A stretch of 64,000 nt of DNA from Sphingomonas sp. Ag1 (GTDB taxonomy: Bacteria; Pseudomonadota; Alphaproteobacteria; Sphingomonadales; Sphingomonadaceae): the NCBI RefSeq assembly GCF_000980895.1, contig NZ_LAZX01000094.1, forward strand, positions 1,206,575-1,270,574, read 5' to 3'. The position numbers and the translations under genes were made by a program. The notes beneath the pieces were generated by a model. It was not told where the DNA came from. It did no database searches and saw nothing but the letters and a program-made list of their open reading frames with translations. Each line of letters opens with the position of its first letter. Within the stretch, counting starts at the first letter, position 1. Below, in pieces: positions 9,446 to 19,415 of this stretch.

Positions 9446-11116
9446 TCACGAACGCGGTGGCGGCGGCAGCTCCGACTTGCGCTCGCGCATCCGCCGCTCC
9501 CGCAGCTCGAGGAACCATCTGGGGTACAGTTCCTCGTCGGCAATCTGCGGCGTCGGACGGTCGCGGTTCACCTTCAGCAGCGCGCTCGCCCCGGTCGGCG
9601 ACCGCCAGACCCGATCGAGGTCGCTGGCATAGCGCGCATTGAACGGCGGCGTGCGGATCAGCCAGACGTAATCGAACGCCTCGCGCGGGAATCGCGCCAT
9701 CGAAAAATCGATCGGCTTCCACCATTCGCGCGGGCACCAGCCCGGCGTCACGATCTCCGAGGGATCATGCGCGAACATGCCCGCCTTGCTGTATTTCGCG
9801 GTCAGCAGCTGGGCGCCCGGCATCGACCATTGGTCATTGGCATAGGCCAGCCGCCGGGTCAGCGCGATGGCCGGCAAATGCTCCAGCCGGCTCATCTTCC
9901 ATTCGTTGCGGCAATTGGTGCCGACGAACGTCACGACCCGCGCGCCCTCCGGCAATTCGTCCAGCGCAGCAAGCTCGGTGTCGTAATCGCGATCGAACAG
10001 CCAGTAGCTGACCGTATTGCCCGCGATCCGCGCGACGAAGAAACTGGTCGCCAGCATCGCCAGGATACCGGCCTTGCGCGCGCTCATTCCCGGCAGCGGA
10101 CGGATCGCGATCAATGTCACCGCCACCACGAACGGCGCCAGCCGCATGTCGGCATAGGCCGATCCGAACACGATCCGCGGCAGCAGCGCGTACACCGCCG
10201 CCAGGAACAGCGCCGACAGCACGAGGTTGCGCGAAAAGCCAAGCACCGGGTCCCGCACCGCGTAGAACAGCAGCAGCAGGTAAACCGCGGTCGAGGCGAC
10301 GTCCCACAGCTCCCACCGATCGCGCAGCACCATCAGCAGCCAGGCGACTTTCGCCTGCCAGTTGAACCAGTCCGCCGTCTGGCCGGTGACATGGTCGCCC
10401 GACCGCCAGAAGATCATCAGCAGCATCGGCAGCGCCAGCGGCACGCAACCCAGCCCCGCGCGGATCCAGCTTTCCACCCAATGGCCCGATCCCGCATCCT
10501 TGCGGATATCGTGCTGGCGGATCATCTCGGCGGAAAATGCGAGCACGCCCAGCACGCCCCAGCCGAACGTATGGCACAGCCACAACAGGCAGGAGATCGG
10601 CACGAAGATGATCGCGCGCAGCCGCAACCGGCCGAGCCGCGCCAGCCGCAGCCACAGCGCGAACAGGCACAGCGCCAGCGCCATCGACAGCGAGAAATTC
10701 ACGAAACCGAACTGGAACGGGTAGCAATAGGCCAGCGGCAGCGCGAACATCGCCGTCGGCGGGATCCGGCCATGCACTTCGCGCGCGATCCACAGCAAAC
10801 CGGCCACCGTCAGCGCCGGGATCGTCATCACGATCAGCTTGACGCCCAGTTCCAGGCCGAAAACCTTGGCAAAGGGGACGACCAGCAGGTCGATCCCCAG
10901 GTTACCGATCAGCGACCATTGGAAATTATACCATTCGGCCAGCCACGGCGCCTGTTCCACCGGCGTCAGCTGAACGCGGTAGCGGCCCATATGCCCCGGC
11001 AGGTCGACCAGCGGCGGAATGTCCGGCCAGATCAGCGGCACGATCGAAATAAGCGTCGCGATCACGACAAACGTGCGCGTCTGCCACCAACGAAGGGGCG
11101 CCCCCATGTGATCCAT
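9446..11116 (-). CDS. polytopic membrane protein, GT-C glycosyltransferase-like
   Basis: Inner-membrane protein of 556 residues with about ten hydrophobic segments between residues 15 and 370, followed by a soluble C-terminal domain of about 180 residues. An acidic-aromatic loop after the first helix (LVDLPGHMGRYRVQ, with Asp and His) is where GT-C enzymes carry their catalytic acid, and the tail ends in a basic and proline-rich stretch. I cannot match it to a named family. It is third in an operon after a flavoprotein related to UDP-galactopyranose mutase and another large membrane protein, 9 bases downstream of the latter. Likely role: transfer of a sugar from a polyprenyl donor at the periplasmic face; this is inference from topology and context. 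Confidence 0.75.
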   Translation of the reverse strand: MDHMGAPLRWWQTRTFVVIATLISIVPLIWPDIPPLVDLPGHMGRYRVQLTPVEQAPWLAEWYNFQWSLIGNLGIDLLVVPFAKVFGLELGVKLIVMTIPALTVAGLLWIAREVHGRIPPTAMFALPLAYCYPFQFGFVNFSLSMALALCLFALWLRLARLGRLRLRAIIFVPISCLLWLCHTFGWGVLGVLAFSAEMIRQHDIRKDAGSGHWVESWIRAGLGCVPLALPMLLMIFWRSGDHVTGQTADWFNWQAKVAWLLMVLRDRWELWDVASTAVYLLLLFYAVRDPVLGFSRNLVLSALFLAAVYALLPRIVFGSAYADMRLAPFVVAVTLIAIRPLPGMSARKAGILAMLATSFFVARIAGNTVSYWLFDRDYDTELAALDELPEGARVVTFVGTNCRNEWKMSRLEHLPAIALTRRLAYANDQWSMPGAQLLTAKYSKAGMFAHDPSEIVTPGWCPREWWKPIDFSMARFPREAFDYVWLIRTPPFNARYASDLDRVWRSPTGASALLKVNRDRPTPQIADEELYPRWFLELRERRMRERKSELPPPPRS

Positions 11117-11125
11117 CGCTTTGCC

Positions 11126-13039
11126 TTACGGGCGTCGGGCGACGGGGGGCAAGGGCCGAATGACCCGCCACGCCAGCGCCGGGGTGCCGGTCTCGACCGG
11201 CTCCAGCCAGTCGAACCGCTCGCCAGCTTGCAACCGCGCCCAGAAGCCTTCCGGAAAATCGCGGCGATAGATTTCCGTCTCGCTCAGCCCCGGGCAACCG
11301 GCGATATACGCTGCCCCGCTCGCCATCACGATCCCCCGCGCCTGTTCGGGCGACCCGGTGAAGGCGGTCAGTACCTGCTCCATCGGGCGCGGCGCGCGAT
11401 GGTATCCGCCCGCGATCGCGTCATGATGGGTGGTCGCGATGATGTCCGGTCCAATGTCGATGGGGGCAAAGACAATGCCCGGCGGCAGCCGCCCGATCAC
11501 GCGAACGTCGCCGACTTTTTCGCATGACGGGCGCTGCTGGCCGGACGCCGTCCCGGCGCGGCCGATATTCGCCGGGGACAGGCCGGATGTCGCCGCCGAT
11601 CGGTCGTCCGCGGCCACTGCCTTCCCGGCCACCACGCCGATCGCCGCGACCTGTCCGGGGGACGCGACCAGCAACGCCCCCGCCGTCGCGACCAAGCGCT
11701 TGCCGGCCCCCGGCACCGCCCGCGCCCGCTTCAGCAGCGTCAGCAACAACGTCGCCGCCCCCGGGATGGCCAGCGCATTGGCCGTCGCCCCCGCGCGATT
11801 GACAAGCACCGCCACCAATGTCGCAAGAGCTAGAATAGCAAGCAAAAGCAACCACCTGACCCTGACGTCGCCCTTTGTCGAACGATAGCCGCGCCACGTG
11901 GCGAAAAGGCCCACCAGCGGCAGCCCGATCGTCATCGCCGCCCAGTGCGGCTTCTGCTCCCACAAGGGCCGCCCCTCGCTCACCCCAACATACCAGATGT
12001 CATGAACGATCGGCGGCAGGCTCGCGAACGGCCCCGCCAAACACCCCGGCGATACCACTACCAACACCCCCGCGGTCAGCACCCCCACCCCCAGCAATCC
12101 GCCGAGTCTAACGCCCGCCCGCCGGCGCTGAAACACCGTCGTCACGACGCTCGTCCCAACGGCCGCCGTACCCAGCATCGCCAGCCAACTAGGTGCAACC
12201 GCGTCGCAGGCCGGCGCGAAAAAGCTTGGCCCGCGTGTTGCCACGTGAAGCAGCAGCGCGCCGCCAAACAGGCTCCACACCAGCCCAAGCAAGAACCCGC
12301 GCCGCTCCGGCTGCCACACCCAGGCCAGCGCCGCGACGCCGGCAATCGCCGCCGCGATCGGCATTCCTTCCAACGAGATCGTCAGCAGCATCGCCAGCGC
12401 AATGCCGGCCACGGCGCCATCACGCACCCGCCCGCGCCTGATCAGCATCGCCACCGCGACCAGCGCCAGCACGATCTGCCAGCCATGGTGATCGATCCGC
12501 AGCGGCCGCAGCTGGTACACCAGCGGCGCCGACAGCGGCACCAGCAGCACGGCGTAGCGCGCCGCCTCCGCGCCCGAGAGCCGCCGGGTCATCGCCGCAA
12601 CCAGTGCCATGACGGCCAGCAACGACAGCAAGGGCACGATCGCCATCGTCACGCGCGTCGCCGCATCCTCGCTCATGACGAGGCGCGTCGCCGCCAAAAC
12701 AATCGCCAGCGGAAGGTCCACCAGCCGCGACCAATGCATCGGAAAGTCGCCGCCGTTCAGCCGATGCTGCGCCACATCCCACCAGCTTTGCCCTGCAAGC
12801 CAGTCGCGCACCTCCATCAGGCGCATCGCGTCATCGGGATCGGGAAAGCGCAGCGACATAATATCGCCGGCAGTGGCGAGCAGCAGAACGATGGCGGAGA
12901 GCAGCCACCCGATCAGGACAGGGCGGACGATCCCGCGGCCCCGTTTTCGCGCGCGGGAGGCGAGGATTTGTCCATCCGACGCACGCCCGCCCCCGACGAG
13001 GGCGCCCGTCACCGCGTCGCCTGCTGCCGGGTGGCCCAC
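11126..13039 (-). CDS. polytopic membrane protein, STT3/PMT-like GT-C fold
   Basis: Inner-membrane protein of up to 637 residues with about 12 membrane segments. Just after the first helix it carries FPDPDDAMRLMEVRDWLAGQ followed by MHWSRLVDLP, which closely resembles the first external loop of oligosaccharyl- and mannosyltransferases (GT-C fold), where the acidic pair binds metal and activates the acceptor. A HHGW motif follows in the next loop. The start is a GTG 4 bases after the preceding stop; a later start is possible because the first 35 residues are weakly conserved in character. Likely a lipid-linked-sugar-dependent glycosyltransferase; donor and acceptor are unknown. Confidence 0.75.
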   Translation of the reverse strand: MGHPAAGDAVTGALVGGGRASDGQILASRARKRGRGIVRPVLIGWLLSAIVLLLATAGDIMSLRFPDPDDAMRLMEVRDWLAGQSWWDVAQHRLNGGDFPMHWSRLVDLPLAIVLAATRLVMSEDAATRVTMAIVPLLSLLAVMALVAAMTRRLSGAEAARYAVLLVPLSAPLVYQLRPLRIDHHGWQIVLALVAVAMLIRRGRVRDGAVAGIALAMLLTISLEGMPIAAAIAGVAALAWVWQPERRGFLLGLVWSLFGGALLLHVATRGPSFFAPACDAVAPSWLAMLGTAAVGTSVVTTVFQRRRAGVRLGGLLGVGVLTAGVLVVVSPGCLAGPFASLPPIVHDIWYVGVSEGRPLWEQKPHWAAMTIGLPLVGLFATWRGYRSTKGDVRVRWLLLLAILALATLVAVLVNRAGATANALAIPGAATLLLTLLKRARAVPGAGKRLVATAGALLVASPGQVAAIGVVAGKAVAADDRSAATSGLSPANIGRAGTASGQQRPSCEKVGDVRVIGRLPPGIVFAPIDIGPDIIATTHHDAIAGGYHRAPRPMEQVLTAFTGSPEQARGIVMASGAAYIAGCPGLSETEIYRRDFPEGFWARLQAGERFDWLEPVETGTPALAWRVIRPLPPVARRP

Positions 13040-13043
13040 AAGG

Positions 13044-14573
13044 TCACGCCGCCTTCAGGCGTTCCGGCACCGCACGTACGCTGGCGAGCGCGGCGCGCTC
13101 CCCCTCGTTGCCGCTCTCATGGTATTCGGCGTCCTCGTTCACCGCCCAGATGTCATAGACCCGCGCGCCGGCTTCGATGTTTCGCACCGTCAGCATCGCG
13201 GTCATCATCGCGTGATCCTGATTGTTGTAGCGGTGCATCCCGTTGCGCCCGACACAATGCAGCGTCGGATAGCGTGTCTCGATCTCCTGGCGCAGCACCT
13301 CGACATTGGCGGCATAATCCTCGTCATAGACGGGATAGGCCTTCTCCTGCCGTACCACCGTTCCGCCGACCACCTGCTCCGCCTCGCATAGCCCAAGCTG
13401 CGCCATCTCCTTCGTCGCCAACGCAACGAGTTCGTCGTCACTTGCTGACCAGAGCCCGTCGCCCTCGAAGCAGAAATATTCCAGGCCGACGCAGGCGAGA
13501 TCGGGATCGGGCACCATCTCCGGCGACCACGACCGGAAGTTCTGCACCCGCCCCACCTTCACCTTCGAATCGTGGATGTAGATCCAATTGTCCGGAAACA
13601 GGTCGGGCGAGCGGATCATCAGCGCGACCGTCAGGAAGTCGCGATACTTGAGGTTCGCCGCCTCCGGCAATGCAGCCGGCAGCGGATGGAGCCGGCTCGC
13701 CAGTTCGCGCATCGGCGCCGAGGAAATGACGTGCGCCGCCTTTATCGCGACCTGCGCACCCTCGCCGTCCGTGGCGGTCATCGTCCACTGTTGCGTGACG
13801 TCGTTGAACGCCAGCTGCTTCAGCTTGTGATCCATCAGCACATGGTTACCGTGCGCGACCACATGATCGCGCGCCGCTTCCCACATCATGCCCGGCCCGA
13901 GCCGCGGATAGCGGAAGCTTTCCAGCAACGTCTTCACCGCCATCCCGTCGTTTGGCCGCTTGTTGAGGCCAAGGCTCCGCTTCAGCCCGTCGGTCACCGC
14001 GCCCCACAGGCTTAGCCCCTTGATCCGCTGCGCCGCCCAATCGGCGCTCATCGCATCGCACGGCATGCCCCACACCTTCTCGGTGTAGGTTTTGAAGAAG
14101 ATCGAATACAGCTTCCATCCGAAGGCGTTGACGGTCCAGTCCTCGAAGCTCTTCACGCTCCTGTTGGGCAGAAGCTTGGCCTTGGCGAAGCTCGCCATGC
14201 ACAACGCCGATCGCCACACGCCAAGGTTCCACAGCGCCTCGAACGCGCGCAGCGGATAGCTGTAAAATCTGCCCTCGTAGTAGATACGGCTCATCCGCGG
14301 CCGCTCGATGAAATCGTCGGGCAGGATCTCATTCCAGAGGTCGACCACCTCCTTCGATCGCGAGAAGAAGCGGTGCCCGCCGATGTCGAAGCGGAAGCCC
14401 TCATGCTCGACGGTGCGGCTGATCCCGCCGACGTAGCGCGGGTCCTTCTCGATCACCGTGACGGAATAGCCCGCCTTTCCGAGCAGATAGGCCGCCGTCA
14501 GCCCCGCCGGTCCCGCGCCGATGATCGCCACGTCCACCGTGCCGACAGGATTCGCCATCTGATGCTGCCCCAT
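13044..14573 (-). CDS. FAD-dependent oxidoreductase, UDP-galactopyranose-mutase-like
   Basis: Flavoprotein of 509 residues. The Rossmann FAD-binding motif is at residues 14-45 (VAIIGAGPAGLTAAYLLGKAG, then VIEKDPRYVGG), followed by GFRFDIGGHRFFSRS, the segment shared by UDP-galactopyranose mutases and related amine-oxidase-fold enzymes, and an aromatic YTEKVWGMPC stretch in the substrate region. Near the C-terminus HRYNNQDHAM matches the second FAD-contact region. The GTG/ATG start is ambiguous (MGQHQMANPV; an inner ATG at 14558). First gene of the operon with two GT-C-like membrane proteins, so it may make or modify the sugar donor they use. It is not a close Glf orthologue, hence no symbol. 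Confidence 0.82.
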   Translation of the reverse strand: MGQHQMANPVGTVDVAIIGAGPAGLTAAYLLGKAGYSVTVIEKDPRYVGGISRTVEHEGFRFDIGGHRFFSRSKEVVDLWNEILPDDFIERPRMSRIYYEGRFYSYPLRAFEALWNLGVWRSALCMASFAKAKLLPNRSVKSFEDWTVNAFGWKLYSIFFKTYTEKVWGMPCDAMSADWAAQRIKGLSLWGAVTDGLKRSLGLNKRPNDGMAVKTLLESFRYPRLGPGMMWEAARDHVVAHGNHVLMDHKLKQLAFNDVTQQWTMTATDGEGAQVAIKAAHVISSAPMRELASRLHPLPAALPEAANLKYRDFLTVALMIRSPDLFPDNWIYIHDSKVKVGRVQNFRSWSPEMVPDPDLACVGLEYFCFEGDGLWSASDDELVALATKEMAQLGLCEAEQVVGGTVVRQEKAYPVYDEDYAANVEVLRQEIETRYPTLHCVGRNGMHRYNNQDHAMMTAMLTVRNIEAGARVYDIWAVNEDAEYHESGNEGERAALASVRAVPERLKAA

Positions 14574-14645
14574 AGCAATGCAGCATCGGCAATGAAGGAC
14601 GATGATTGAGGCGTGGTTAATGCGCCGCCCGCGCGGCGCACCAGA

Positions 14646-16238
14646 TCACCGGCTGGCGAGATGCTGCAGGGCGGGCGAATCGCGATCATAGACATCGGCG
14701 ACATATTTCACGCCGCGTCCCGTCTCGGAGGGGCTGGCCGTGAAATACATCAGATACACCGGTACCGGCTCAGGCACGGGCACGTGCTGCTCGGGCTGGG
14801 AGCTGTCGGGCCTCAGCGGGCGATCGAACAGCCAGCGGCCCAGCCGCGGCGCATCCTCCAGCCGGACGCAACCGTTGGAGAAATGCCGGTCCGCCTTGGC
14901 GAACAAATTCTTCTGCGGCGTATCATGCAGGTAGATGCCGTGATCGTTGGGGAACATGAACTTGACCGACCCCATCGAATTGCCCCGCCCGGGCAGCTCG
15001 CGCACGCGCGGCTCCACGGTGCCGTCCACCACCCCCTGCCAGTCGATCGAGGAGGAGGGAATGACGGTGGCGTCATGGGTCCAGTCCGACAGCGCCTCAT
15101 AGCCCTGCCGCTCCAGCGAGGTACCCGCCAGCACCTTGGGCGCGATCCGCTTGCGCACCAGGTCGACCGGCACGTTCCAATAGGGGTTGAGCGTCGCATA
15201 GCGCACCAGCCCCGCCATCATCGGTGTCTGCGTCTCGGGCGTGCCGGCAACGACTCGCATCGTGCCCTGCTCTGCCCCGCCGCCGTAATACCACAGCCGC
15301 GCCGCGGCCGCGTCGACCACGATATGCCGGCTATAGGCATCGGGCAGCAGCCGCGCCCGCTCCAGGTTCAGCCGCAATTGCGCGATCCGGTCCTCGCTCG
15401 CTCCGCCCTCGCCGTTCAACGCGGCGATCGTCTGTGCGCCCGCAATGCCATCGACCGGCAAGCCGCGCGACGCCTGGAAGCGGCGCACGCCGGCCCTCAG
15501 CTCCGCATCGTAAGTGTCGCCATCCGCCAGCCCCAGCCGCTGCCGCAGCAGCATCACGCGCTCGCCCGTCATCCCCGGCTTCAGCAACGGCCCGCCGGGC
15601 ACGGTGACGTCGCTCCCCGGCACATCACGTTCATCGTCCGGCGCCGTCGCTGGTAATGCCGCGCGCAACTGCACGTACAGCGGGCTCATCCAGCCCATGT
15701 TGCGCACATAATCGGCCATCGACTTGGCCAGCGCCGCGCGCCGCAGCACCTCTTCCGGGCGCAGGCGCTTCGGCTTCAGCGTTTCCTCGAGATATTCGAT
15801 ATCGATCGTCGGCTCGCGCATGTCGCGAACCAGATTGCCGAGCGCGCCGCTCAATGCCACCTCAAGATAGGCGAGCGCGCGCGGATTGCCGTCCTGCCCC
15901 TCATCGATCAACCGGCGCAGTCGATCGGGCGAATAGCGATCGGGGTTGAGGCCATCCACGCGCACGCTTTCGATCACGCCGACCAGTGCCTCGGCCTGCG
16001 GGCCGGGCCGGTCATCGACGATCCACAGCGGCCAATAGCCGCGCGCGCGATAGAAATCCTTCAGCCGGCCGCCGACCTGGCCGCGAATTGCCTGGGCAAC
16101 CGCGTTGGTCGCCTCACCGACGGGAACATTGTCCTGCGCGGCGGCGGCGCTGGGAAGCGCCGCCACCGGCAGGAGCAATGACAGGATAAGCGCCAGCCGG
16201 CTCGCGCGCCGCGCCGGCGCGCCCTCGCCGGCCGACAA
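14646..16238 (-). CDS. L,D-transpeptidase (YkuD family, YcbB-like)
   Basis: Periplasmic murein cross-linking enzyme of 530 residues. A signal peptide (LALILSLLLPVAALPSAAAAQD) leads into a YcbB-type scaffold domain, a peptidoglycan-binding domain at about 250-310 (GERVMLLRQRLGL... FQASRGLPVDGIAGAQT) and a YkuD catalytic domain with HFSNGCVRL, the Cys near residue 457 being the nucleophile. The TTG at 16238 is preferred: it lies 2 bases after the stop of the lipoprotein gene with GAGG upstream. An in-frame ATG at 16298 would add 20 residues read from the other gene's proline tail. Co-transcribed with the lipoprotein under an EcfG-type promoter, so a role in wall remodelling under stress is likely. 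Confidence 0.88.
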   Translation of the reverse strand: MSAGEGAPARRASRLALILSLLLPVAALPSAAAAQDNVPVGEATNAVAQAIRGQVGGRLKDFYRARGYWPLWIVDDRPGPQAEALVGVIESVRVDGLNPDRYSPDRLRRLIDEGQDGNPRALAYLEVALSGALGNLVRDMREPTIDIEYLEETLKPKRLRPEEVLRRAALAKSMADYVRNMGWMSPLYVQLRAALPATAPDDERDVPGSDVTVPGGPLLKPGMTGERVMLLRQRLGLADGDTYDAELRAGVRRFQASRGLPVDGIAGAQTIAALNGEGGASEDRIAQLRLNLERARLLPDAYSRHIVVDAAAARLWYYGGGAEQGTMRVVAGTPETQTPMMAGLVRYATLNPYWNVPVDLVRKRIAPKVLAGTSLERQGYEALSDWTHDATVIPSSSIDWQGVVDGTVEPRVRELPGRGNSMGSVKFMFPNDHGIYLHDTPQKNLFAKADRHFSNGCVRLEDAPRLGRWLFDRPLRPDSSQPEQHVPVPEPVPVYLMYFTASPSETGRGVKYVADVYDRDSPALQHLASR

Positions 16239-16240
16239 GC

Positions 16241-16504
16241 TCAGCCTCGTTCGCCGCGCGGGGTGGGCGGCGGCGGGGGCGGCGGCGGGGGCGGGCACGG
16301 CGGCGCCTGGAACGCTACATAGACGCCGTCCGGCGTGTAATAGCCATCGACCAGGCCATCGCCGTTGCGATCAGCTGCGACCGTTCCGGCCAGTGCACCC
16401 GGGCCAAGCGGCGGCGCCGGAGCGACCACGTCCTGGCGGTTTTCGGCGCAGGCGGTGAGCACGGTGGCCCCCAGCAGCAATGCGCCAAATGTTGCACCCT
16501 TCAT
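16241..16504 (-). CDS. small lipoprotein with EF-hand-like loop and polyproline tail
   Basis: Predicted 87-residue lipoprotein. A lipobox (GATVLTAC) places the lipidated Cys near residue 18. The mature part holds DRNGDGLVDGYY, which has the spacing of an EF-hand/dockerin calcium loop, and ends in a run of ten prolines plus TPRGERG. The ATG at 16504 with GGGAG upstream gives a proper signal sequence; longer in-frame readings do not. It sits just upstream of the L,D-transpeptidase and is translationally coupled to it, so an accessory role at the cell wall is plausible. No named family recognised. Confidence 0.75.
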   Translation of the reverse strand: MKGATFGALLLGATVLTACAENRQDVVAPAPPLGPGALAGTVAADRNGDGLVDGYYTPDGVYVAFQAPPCPPPPPPPPPPTPRGERG

Positions 16505-16553
16505 CGCAATCTCCCTCAGACTCGGGGCCTTGAGCCGCCCCAGGCGCGGAAAG

Positions 16554-16579
16554 AACGTCGATGGCGGCAGGATCGTTCC
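16554..16579 (-). promoter_or_regulatory. EcfG-type (general stress response) promoter
   Basis: On the minus strand GGAAC (16579-16575), 17 bases, then CGTT (16557-16554): an exact match to the alphaproteobacterial EcfG consensus GGAAC-N16/17-CGTT. It lies about 50 bases before the lipoprotein ATG, a natural distance, and would put the lipoprotein/L,D-transpeptidase pair under the PhyR-NepR-EcfG response. Confidence 0.7.
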
Positions 16580-16664
16580 TGATCGACAACGATCATACGC
16601 GTTGTCCGCAGTGGCCGGCACGCCGGAGATGGCAGGAATCCTCCCCCGGCGTGCGATAGGCCGA

Positions 16665-17888
16665 TTACAGGCGGTCGCGACGGCCGAGCAGGCGCAGGCG
16701 AAGCGCGTTCAGCTTGATGAAGCCTTCCGCGTCGCGCTGGTCATAGGCGCCCTGGTCGTCCTCGAACGTCACCACCTTCTCGCTGTAGAGCGAGTTGGGC
16801 GACTTGCGGCCGACCACGTTGACGCTGCCCTTGTACAGCTTCAGCCGCACCGTGCCGGACACCTTCTCCTGGCTATAATCGATCGCCGCCTGCAGCATCT
16901 CGCGCTCCGGCGCGAACCAGAAGCCGTTATACACCAGCTCAGCGTAGCGGATCGCCAGCTCGTCCTTCAGGTGCGCCGCGCCGCGATCCAGCGTCAGCTG
17001 CTCGATGCCGCGATGCGCCAGGTGATAGATGGTGCCGCCCGGCGTCTCGTACATGCCGCGGCTCTTCATGCCCACGAAGCGGTTCTCGACCAGGTCGAGC
17101 CGGCCGATGCCATGCTTGCGGCCAAGCTCGTTCAGCTTGGTCAGCAGCGTCGCGGGCGAACATGCCTCGCCGTTCAGCGCCACGCCGTCACCACGCTCGA
17201 AATCGACCGTGATATATTCCGGCGCGTCGGGCGCGTCCTCCGGGTTCACCGTGCGCGAATAGACGTAATCGGGCACTTCCTCCCACGGATCCTCCAGCAC
17301 CTTACCTTCGGACGAGGTGTGCAGCAGGTTCGCGTCGGTCGAGAACGGCGCTTCGCCGCGCTTGTCCTTGGCGACCATGATCTGGTTCTGCTCGGCGAAC
17401 TCGATCAGGCGGCTGCGGCTGGTGAGATCCCATTCACGCCACGGCGCGATCACCTTGATGTCGGGTGCAAGGGCATAATAGCCCAGCTCGAAACGGACCT
17501 GGTCGTTGCCCTTGCCGGTCGCGCCATGGCTCACGGCATCGGCGCCGACCATCTTGGCGATCTCGATCTGGCGCTTGGCGATCAGCGGCCGGGCGATGGA
17601 GGTGCCCAGCAGATACAGTCCCTCGTACGTCGCGTTGGCGCGCATCATCGGGAACACGTAATCCTTGACGAACTCCTCGCGCAGATCGTCGATGAAGATA
17701 TGCTCGGGCTTCACGCCGGCCAGCTCCGCCTTGCGGCGCGCTGGTTCCAGCTCCTCGCCCTGGCCGAGGTCGGCGGTGAAGGTCACGACTTCGCAGTTAT
17801 AGGTCTGCTGCAGCCACTTCAGGATGACGCTGGTGTCGAGGCCGCCGGAATAGGCGAGCACGACGCGCTTGATGGAGGAGTCGGTCAT
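16665..17888 (-). CDS. argG: argininosuccinate synthase
   Basis: Cytoplasmic enzyme of 407 residues, the family length, condensing citrulline and aspartate with ATP in arginine synthesis. It opens with the PP-loop ATPase motif [16 protein letters not shown] (residues 11-26) and has [18 protein letters not shown] and [15 protein letters not shown] as expected. Monocistronic: a 19-base-loop hairpin (CACGCCGG/CCGGCGTG, 16619-16653) lies after its stop and may end the transcript. The MFS gene upstream is separated by 43 bases. Confidence 0.97.
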   Translation of the reverse strand: MTDSSIKRVVLAYSGGLDTSVILKWLQQTYNCEVVTFTADLGQGEELEPARRKAELAGVKPEHIFIDDLREEFVKDYVFPMMRANATYEGLYLLGTSIARPLIAKRQIEIAKMVGADAVSHGATGKGNDQVRFELGYYALAPDIKVIAPWREWDLTSRSRLIEFAEQNQIMVAKDKRGEAPFSTDANLLHTSSEGKVLEDPWEEVPDYVYSRTVNPEDAPDAPEYITVDFERGDGVALNGEACSPATLLTKLNELGRKHGIGRLDLVENRFVGMKSRGMYETPGGTIYHLAHRGIEQLTLDRGAAHLKDELAIRYAELVYNGFWFAPEREMLQAAIDYSQEKVSGTVRLKLYKGSVNVVGRKSPNSLYSEKVVTFEDDQGAYDQRDAEGFIKLNALRLRLLGRRDRL

Positions 17889-17931
17889 GGCGCGCGCGTC
17901 TATTCGCTCGCCGCCTTGACGGCAATCGCGT

Positions 17932-19305
17932 TTAGATCACCGGGTCGTCGAATGCCGCGACTTCCTGCTCATCGAGCTCCTGCAGCGCGAACCAGCAATA
18001 AGCGAACAGCGCGACGCAGCCGACCGCCGCGATCAGATACGGCAGCGAATGCCAAAGGCCGTACAGGCCGACGCCGATCGATGGCCCCAGCACGAAACTG
18101 GCGCCATTGACGCTCGTCACCTTGCCCGCGACCGATCCTTGCGCGGCGGGCCCGACGGCGAGGCTCGACCCGGCGGTGAAGCCCGGCCGGGTGAAGCCGA
18201 AGCCGAGGCTGGCGAGCGCATAGCCGGTGGCGATGCCGTACAGCGACGTGGCAAAGCCGGTCATCACCGTTCCCGCCGCAGCGAAGACGAGGCCGACCAG
18301 CACCAGCGCGCGCGGCGCCAGGTTCAGCGTCGGGATAATGCCCCATTGCGCCAGCAGTGCGGTGCCGGCACCCATCATCAACACGATGCCCGTCGGCTCC
18401 AGCGCCTGCGAGGGCGGCAGGTTCAGCCGGTCGATCACCAGGAACCCGATTGCCTGGCCCGTCATCGCCTGCGCATGGCCCATCACCAGCCCGGCGATCA
18501 TCCAGCCACGGATCCGCCGATCGAAATAGCTGACCTTGACGCCGCCCTTGAGCGCCGTGGCGCCGCGCACGCTCGCCCCCGTGCCCTGCCCGCCGATCGA
18601 CGGATAACCGGTCGTCCCGCCGTGGCCGCCCAGCGGCGTGGCGCGATCCTCCGGCAGCATCGTGCGCACGGTCAGGAACATCGCGATGCCGAACAGGGTG
18701 AACACGAACGCCGGCCCGGCCAGCCCGATCTCGATCTCCCCGATATGCCCCAGCAGCAGATAGGGCGCGATCGCTGGTCCCAGGATCGTGCCCAAGCCGA
18801 ACGCGCTGGCGATCAGCGTCAGCGCGCGCGTGCGCTCCTCGCGCGTCGTCTCGCCCGCCACGATCGCCTGCACCGCGGGCGGCGCGGCCGATCCGAACGT
18901 GCCATAGATCAGGCGCGCCATGATGAAGAGCAGGAACGCCGCCGATCCGCTGATCCACCCGTTGATGCCCGCGGCCAGGAACAGCCCGCAGGTCGCGAGG
19001 CTCACGCAGAATCCGCCCATGCCCAGCAGGATCATCAGCCGTCGGCCATAACGGTCCGATCGATTGGCCCAGAACGGCGCCGCGATCACCCACAGAAGCG
19101 CCGATACCGAAAATGCCGCCGCGACCGCGCTGTCCGCCACACCCAGCGAGCGGCCCAATGCGGGGAGTACCGATTGCAGTGCCGTATTGCCCGCTGCGAT
19201 GGTCAGCATCACCATGAACATCAGCGCAAACCGACGGTCGAACGCGCGTCGAATCCTCGGGCGCCTGGGGATGGCGCTCTGCTTGTGCCCCCGTTCCTCT
19301 ACCAT
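17932..19305 (-). CDS. MFS transporter, TetA/Bcr-like drug exporter class
   Basis: Inner-membrane carrier of 457 residues with 12 predicted helices and a long central loop (about residues 215-255). The helix 2-3 loop has [17 protein letters not shown], the major facilitator signature GxxSDRxGRR, and helix 5 carries a motif C-like [15 protein letters not shown], which marks the drug:H+ antiporter groups. The N-terminal 28 residues are basic and extra-membrane. The substrate cannot be told from the sequence. Confidence 0.85.
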   Translation of the reverse strand: MVEERGHKQSAIPRRPRIRRAFDRRFALMFMVMLTIAAGNTALQSVLPALGRSLGVADSAVAAAFSVSALLWVIAAPFWANRSDRYGRRLMILLGMGGFCVSLATCGLFLAAGINGWISGSAAFLLFIMARLIYGTFGSAAPPAVQAIVAGETTREERTRALTLIASAFGLGTILGPAIAPYLLLGHIGEIEIGLAGPAFVFTLFGIAMFLTVRTMLPEDRATPLGGHGGTTGYPSIGGQGTGASVRGATALKGGVKVSYFDRRIRGWMIAGLVMGHAQAMTGQAIGFLVIDRLNLPPSQALEPTGIVLMMGAGTALLAQWGIIPTLNLAPRALVLVGLVFAAAGTVMTGFATSLYGIATGYALASLGFGFTRPGFTAGSSLAVGPAAQGSVAGKVTSVNGASFVLGPSIGVGLYGLWHSLPYLIAAVGCVALFAYCWFALQELDEQEVAAFDDPVI

Positions 19306-19415
19306 GACGCTCGATTAGGCGCTTGGGAGCGCCGCGCAACCCCGCTATGGCAACTGTCTAGGCCGTGCCGCGTTCGGCACAATTGACGACTTTTCCGGGG
19401 AGTTACTTTTCCTCC

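Noticed and set aside
9434..11527. 697-codon plus-strand open frame rich in Arg, Gln and His
   Set aside because: Antisense to the two membrane-protein genes; composition is that of a reverse reading of hydrophobic codons.
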